DNA from: an uncultured Fibrobacter sp.
Lineage (GTDB): Bacteria; Fibrobacterota; Fibrobacteria; Fibrobacterales; Fibrobacteraceae
Assembly (NCBI RefSeq): GCF_900316465.1
Contig: NZ_ONDD01000019.1
Span: forward strand, 1-64,000
DNA length: 64,000 nt
Direction: 5' to 3'
Part shown: positions 60,936 to 64,000 of the stretch, one piece after another
How the letters are laid out: the number at the start of each line of letters is the position of its first letter
Numbering within the stretch: the first letter of the stretch is position 1
Notes under the pieces: model-generated
What the model was told of the DNA's origin: nothing
The model's input: the letters and a program-made list of their open reading frames with translations, nothing else
Database searches by the model: none
Position numbers and translations under genes: made by a program

Positions 60936-62024
60936 GTGAAGATTGCGATTGCTCATGAATGGCTGACTAATATGGCTGGTTCGGAAGCCTGTGTTTTGAA
61001 TTTCTGTCGTGTTTTTAAAGACGCTCCTATTTTCACGACTGTTTTTGCTCCTGAATTCATTGATTCTGAAATTAAGTCGCATAAAATAATTACGAGTTTT
61101 TTGCAATTTGGAAGAAAAAGTGTAACGGGACACCAGAAATATTTTCCCTTAATGCCTCTAGCTTGTAATTTGTTGGACGCAAAAAAATATGATGTTATTC
61201 TTTCTAGTAGTCACTGCTGCATTAAGGGGATAAGAAAGGGAAGAAATACAGTTCATATTTCGTATTGCCATACGCCAATGCGTTATGCATGGGTTTATGA
61301 AGAAGAATATTGTAAAAATATGAAGCCGCTAAAGCGTTTTCTCGTTAAAATGCTTTTGACGTATATGCGCTGGTGGGACTTTAGACAAGTGAAGAATGTG
61401 GATTATTTTATAGCCAATTCTAATCTTGTGAAAGATCGCATCAAAAAATATTATAAACGTGATGCTGTTGTGATTCCTCCCCCTGTTCGCTGTTCTCGTT
61501 TTTCTGTATCGGAAAGAATCGGCGATTATTATTTGGCGTTTTCTAGGCTTGTTCCTTATAAACGATTTGATTTGGCTGTTGAAGCGTGTTCAAAAATCGG
61601 GAAAAAGTTGATTGTTATCGGAGATGGTCCGGAGAAAGAGCGTCTTGAAAGAATGGCTGCACCTTGTGTGACGTTCTTAGGGTATCAAGACGATGAAACT
61701 GTGAATAAGTATGTTGCTGAATGCAAGGCACTTTTGTTCCCTGGCGAAGAAGATTTTGGAATTGTACCTGTAGAGGTGATGGCTGCTGGCCGACCGGTAA
61801 TTGCTTATGGGAAGGGCGGTGTACTCGATTCTGTCGTGGACGGAAAAACTGGCGTGTTCTTTAAGGAACAGACTGCTGAGTCTATGATAGAGGCGATTGA
61901 ACGCTTTGAATCAATGCAATTTGATTCAAAAGAAATTCGAAAACATGCTTTGACATTTGATGAAAGTGTTTTTTGTGAACGAATAAAGGCTTTTGTTTGT
62001 AACGCTGTAAAAAAGAATGGATGA
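60936..62024 (+). CDS. Glycosyltransferase family 4 protein
   Basis: The 362-residue GT-B protein starts with GTG directly after the epimerase stop. The N-terminal domain contains AHEWLTNMAGSEACV, and the C-terminal domain has FPGEEDFGIVPVEVMAAGRP, the donor-binding E-x7-E motif. It probably adds one sugar in capsule or O-antigen assembly. Base composition is AT-rich compared with the core window. Confidence 0.85.
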   Translation: MKIAIAHEWLTNMAGSEACVLNFCRVFKDAPIFTTVFAPEFIDSEIKSHKIITSFLQFGRKSVTGHQKYFPLMPLACNLLDAKKYDVILSSSHCCIKGIRKGRNTVHISYCHTPMRYAWVYEEEYCKNMKPLKRFLVKMLLTYMRWWDFRQVKNVDYFIANSNLVKDRIKKYYKRDAVVIPPPVRCSRFSVSERIGDYYLAFSRLVPYKRFDLAVEACSKIGKKLIVIGDGPEKERLERMAAPCVTFLGYQDDETVNKYVAECKALLFPGEEDFGIVPVEVMAAGRPVIAYGKGGVLDSVVDGKTGVFFKEQTAESMIEAIERFESMQFDSKEIRKHALTFDESVFCERIKAFVCNAVKKNG

Positions 62025-62053
62025 TTGGTTGCTAATCTTGGAAACTTTATTTA

Positions 62054-63103
62054 ATGGCTAGAATTTGCATAAATGGTACTTTTTTAAGCGAAAAGCGAAC
62101 GGGCATATATCGCTTTGCTGAAGAAATTATAAAGGCCTTGGATTTGCAGGAAAACAAAGATGAGTTTGTTTTGGTTGTTCCTCCAAAGACTGAAATTCCG
62201 TTTAAACTGAAATACATAAAAGTTGCTGAATTTGGGGTGAAAAAAGGTATTATATGGGAGCAGATTTTTTTTGCCTTATATCTATGGATTCATCAAGCGA
62301 TAGCGCTGAATTTATGTAATGTAACGCCGGTACTTGCTCCAACGGGCTTTTCTGTAATACATGATATAAGTTACAAGGTGAATCCTAAGTATTTTAATCA
62401 TTTCTACGGAAAACTTTCTAGAACGTGGCATTGCTTTCAATATTGGGTAATATCACATTTTTCTCGACGTATTTTTACGGTATCGGAATTCTCAAAATCG
62501 GAAATAATGAGGGTGTACCATGTTTCGCCCGAAAAGATTACTGTGACTCCAAATGGTTGGCAGCATATGCTTTCAATAAAGCCTTCGCCGCATGAAATCC
62601 TGAATCGATTCAACTTGCAATCAAAGCGTTATTTTATGAGTTTGTCAACCATTGCTCCTAATAAGAATTTGAAATGGGTTTTAAATGCTGCGCGAAATAC
62701 CCCTGATACTATATTTGCGATTGCGGGTTCTTTAAATCCTGCGAGATTTGGGGAGGATTTAAATGTAGAAGGTCTTGACAATGTAAAGTTTCTTGGTTAT
62801 GTAAGCGATGGGGATTTCGTGACCCTAGCGAAAAATTGTAAAGCTTTTATTTTCCCGTCGTTTTATGAAGGTTTTGGAATCCCTCCATTGGAAGCTATGA
62901 GTGTTGGAGCTTCGGTTGTAATATCAAACATTCCTGTTTTGAAGGAAATTTTCAATAATTCGGCGTACTATATAGATCCTTATGAAAAAACAGGAAACTT
63001 AGAATCTTTGCTGACAGGTGATGTTTCTGATTCAGAGGATGTTTTGAATCGTTTTAGTTGGGACAAAAGTGCTGGAGTGATGAAGAAATGCTTCCGTATT
63101 TAA
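62054..63103 (+). CDS. Glycosyltransferase family 4 protein (mannosyltransferase-like)
   Basis: The 349-residue protein starts NGTFLSEKRTGIYRFAEEI and carries the donor motif FPSFYEGFGIPPLEAMSVGA typical of GT4 mannosyltransferases and WbaZ-like enzymes. It lies 29 bases after the first transferase. The 3' end overlaps the next gene by 16 bases. No clear membrane segment. AT-rich. Confidence 0.85.
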   Translation: MARICINGTFLSEKRTGIYRFAEEIIKALDLQENKDEFVLVVPPKTEIPFKLKYIKVAEFGVKKGIIWEQIFFALYLWIHQAIALNLCNVTPVLAPTGFSVIHDISYKVNPKYFNHFYGKLSRTWHCFQYWVISHFSRRIFTVSEFSKSEIMRVYHVSPEKITVTPNGWQHMLSIKPSPHEILNRFNLQSKRYFMSLSTIAPNKNLKWVLNAARNTPDTIFAIAGSLNPARFGEDLNVEGLDNVKFLGYVSDGDFVTLAKNCKAFIFPSFYEGFGIPPLEAMSVGASVVISNIPVLKEIFNNSAYYIDPYEKTGNLESLLTGDVSDSEDVLNRFSWDKSAGVMKKCFRI

Positions 63104-64000
63104 TCACATTTTCGGCGTCATTTTTTTTGTATAAATGCGCGCTTAAACCTGTTTCAAAAAAATTACGGTTTGCTTGTTTATTGCTTTGTGCTTTAATTCC
63201 ATCTTTTTTTGCAGGACTTCGCGATGAAACTTTGGGTTGGGATTGGGCTGGATATGGCGTAACAATATGGAATTTAGCTACACATACAGATAGTTTTAGC
63301 CGTCTTTTGTCTTTTTTTCCTGCGATTGAATCAGGATATAAACTGATTAATTATGTTGTGGCGGCAATTTCTCATGATTGTCATGTGTTTTTCTTTTTCC
63401 ATCAATTAATTCTAATTTCGATAGCCATTGCTATTGCTTATATGAATCGGGAATATCGAAATTCTGAAATTATTCTACTTTTTTATTTTTTCTACCTATA
63501 TAATCCGTCGTTTACAATGCTGAGACAGGCTGTGGCTATGATGATAAGCTTTTTAGCTTTTGCTGTTTGGGTTCGGCAATACAATAAATGTTCATACGTA
63601 TTATCTGCGGTGGCGGGGTTGTTCCATTTTTCTGCGATATTTGCTTTTTTTGCATATATCCTTTTGAAATTCAAGCATTTTTTAACAAAGTACATGGTCT
63701 TTGTTTTGTTAATTTCGGTTGCTGTATTTGTTGCGTATCATACTATTCTAACTGGACAAGTGTATTCGCAACTAATGACGAAACTGATTGCGTCAAATAT
63801 TATTTCTGGACATTATGGGGGGTATATTGACCAGTCGGGAACCGTATCTATTCATAAAACAGATGTCCTTTTCCAAATAGGGATTATTTTAGTTACGTTT
63901 TCGTTCCCTAAGAAAAATCGTAATAAAGAAGTTTGTGCTCTGATTGTTTATTTGGCATTGACAGCAATAGTCTTAAACATGTTTGGTAATGTTACTGATG
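63088..64000 (+). CDS. EpsG-family polysaccharide polymerase-like protein, cut by the window end
   Basis: The frame starting at ATG 63088 is open to the end of the window (about 304 residues seen). It is very hydrophobic with several membrane helices. The LRDETLGWDWAGYG segment near residue 48 and NPSFTMLRQAVAM near residue 145 match the EpsG/O-antigen-polymerase pattern. It overlaps the previous gene by 16 bases. It would polymerise the repeat unit built by the upstream transferases. No stop was seen; the true end lies beyond the window. Confidence 0.75.
   Translation, partial: MLPYLITFSASFFLYKCALKPVSKKLRFACLLLCALIPSFFAGLRDETLGWDWAGYGVTIWNLATHTDSFSRLLSFFPAIESGYKLINYVVAAISHDCHVFFFFHQLILISIAIAIAYMNREYRNSEIILLFYFFYLYNPSFTMLRQAVAMMISFLAFAVWVRQYNKCSYVLSAVAGLFHFSAIFAFFAYILLKFKHFLTKYMVFVLLISVAVFVAYHTILTGQVYSQLMTKLIASNIISGHYGGYIDQSGTVSIHKTDVLFQIGIILVTFSFPKKNRNKEVCALIVYLALTAIVLNMFGNVTD

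Overview
The window looks like chromosome from a Fibrobacter-type bacterium (Fibrobacterota, FCB superphylum). The main evidence is three genes of the paralogous TIGR02147/DUF4423 family, six lipoproteins with the FISUMP (Fibrobacter succinogenes major paralogous) domain, Ser-rich linkers after lipoboxes, a bacterial group II geranylgeranylglyceryl-phosphate synthase, and Bacteroidetes-like promoter elements (TAnnTTTG). No rRNA, CRISPR array, phage or insertion sequence was found. One tRNA-Leu(UAA) is present. Almost all of the window is coding, with genes in tight runs that often overlap by ATGA or TAATG.

Layout. 1-1161: a structured, unassigned edge region and a GSCFA-family gene. 1330-10024: three tandem modules, each promoter - leader hairpin - TIGR02147 regulator-like gene - FISUMP lipoprotein - terminator. 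10057-10945: GGGP synthase with its terminator. 11032-17954: one tightly packed run with a small membrane protein, an ABC-2 exporter pair, two degenerate PilT-like proteins and a patatin-like protein with a predicted beta-barrel. 17969-19980 (minus): ybbR-like and tsaD. 20025-25741: ftsX, envC-like, holB, recJ and a small TonB-like membrane protein. 25742-33070: mostly minus-strand housekeeping and lipoprotein genes (tRNA-Leu, gpmI, uvrB). 33151-39828: a BamA-like barrel, then a compact type II acyl-chain synthesis cluster (ACP, fused KS-CLF, ketoreductase, dehydratase, PlsC-like acyltransferase, patatin). 39878-48207: three large tandem lipoproteins with two-cysteine repeats between two FISUMP domains. 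48224-52803 (minus): acyltransferase 3, MBL hydrolase, cysS, a Crp/Fnr regulator, trxA. 52915-58116: a SAHH-like protein, an Ala/Pro-rich outer-membrane protein, nfnA-nfnB. 58342-64000: a Wzi-like protein and an AT-rich surface-glycan locus (epimerase, two GT4 enzymes, an EpsG-like protein cut by the window end).

How genes may work together. The acyl-chain cluster has a full elongation cycle (condensation, ketoreduction, dehydration, carrier) plus an acyltransferase and a lipase, but no enoyl reductase, which suggests a dedicated unsaturated or hydroxylated acyl product attached to a lipid. The Crp/Fnr regulator keeps the CRP-type recognition residues (R188, E189, R193), and a perfect TGTGA-N5-TCACA palindrome lies between the divergent trxA and SAHH-like genes, which suggests a small local regulon. 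The ABC exporter next to PilT-like genes recalls the PilGHI arrangement of type IV pilus loci, but both PilT-like proteins lack catalytic motifs.

For novelty, the strongest candidates are the regulator/lipoprotein modules, the fused KS-CLF cluster, the PilT-like pseudo-ATPase pair with its exporter, and the Cys-repeat lipoproteins. All functional claims are from reading the sequence; no database search was run.
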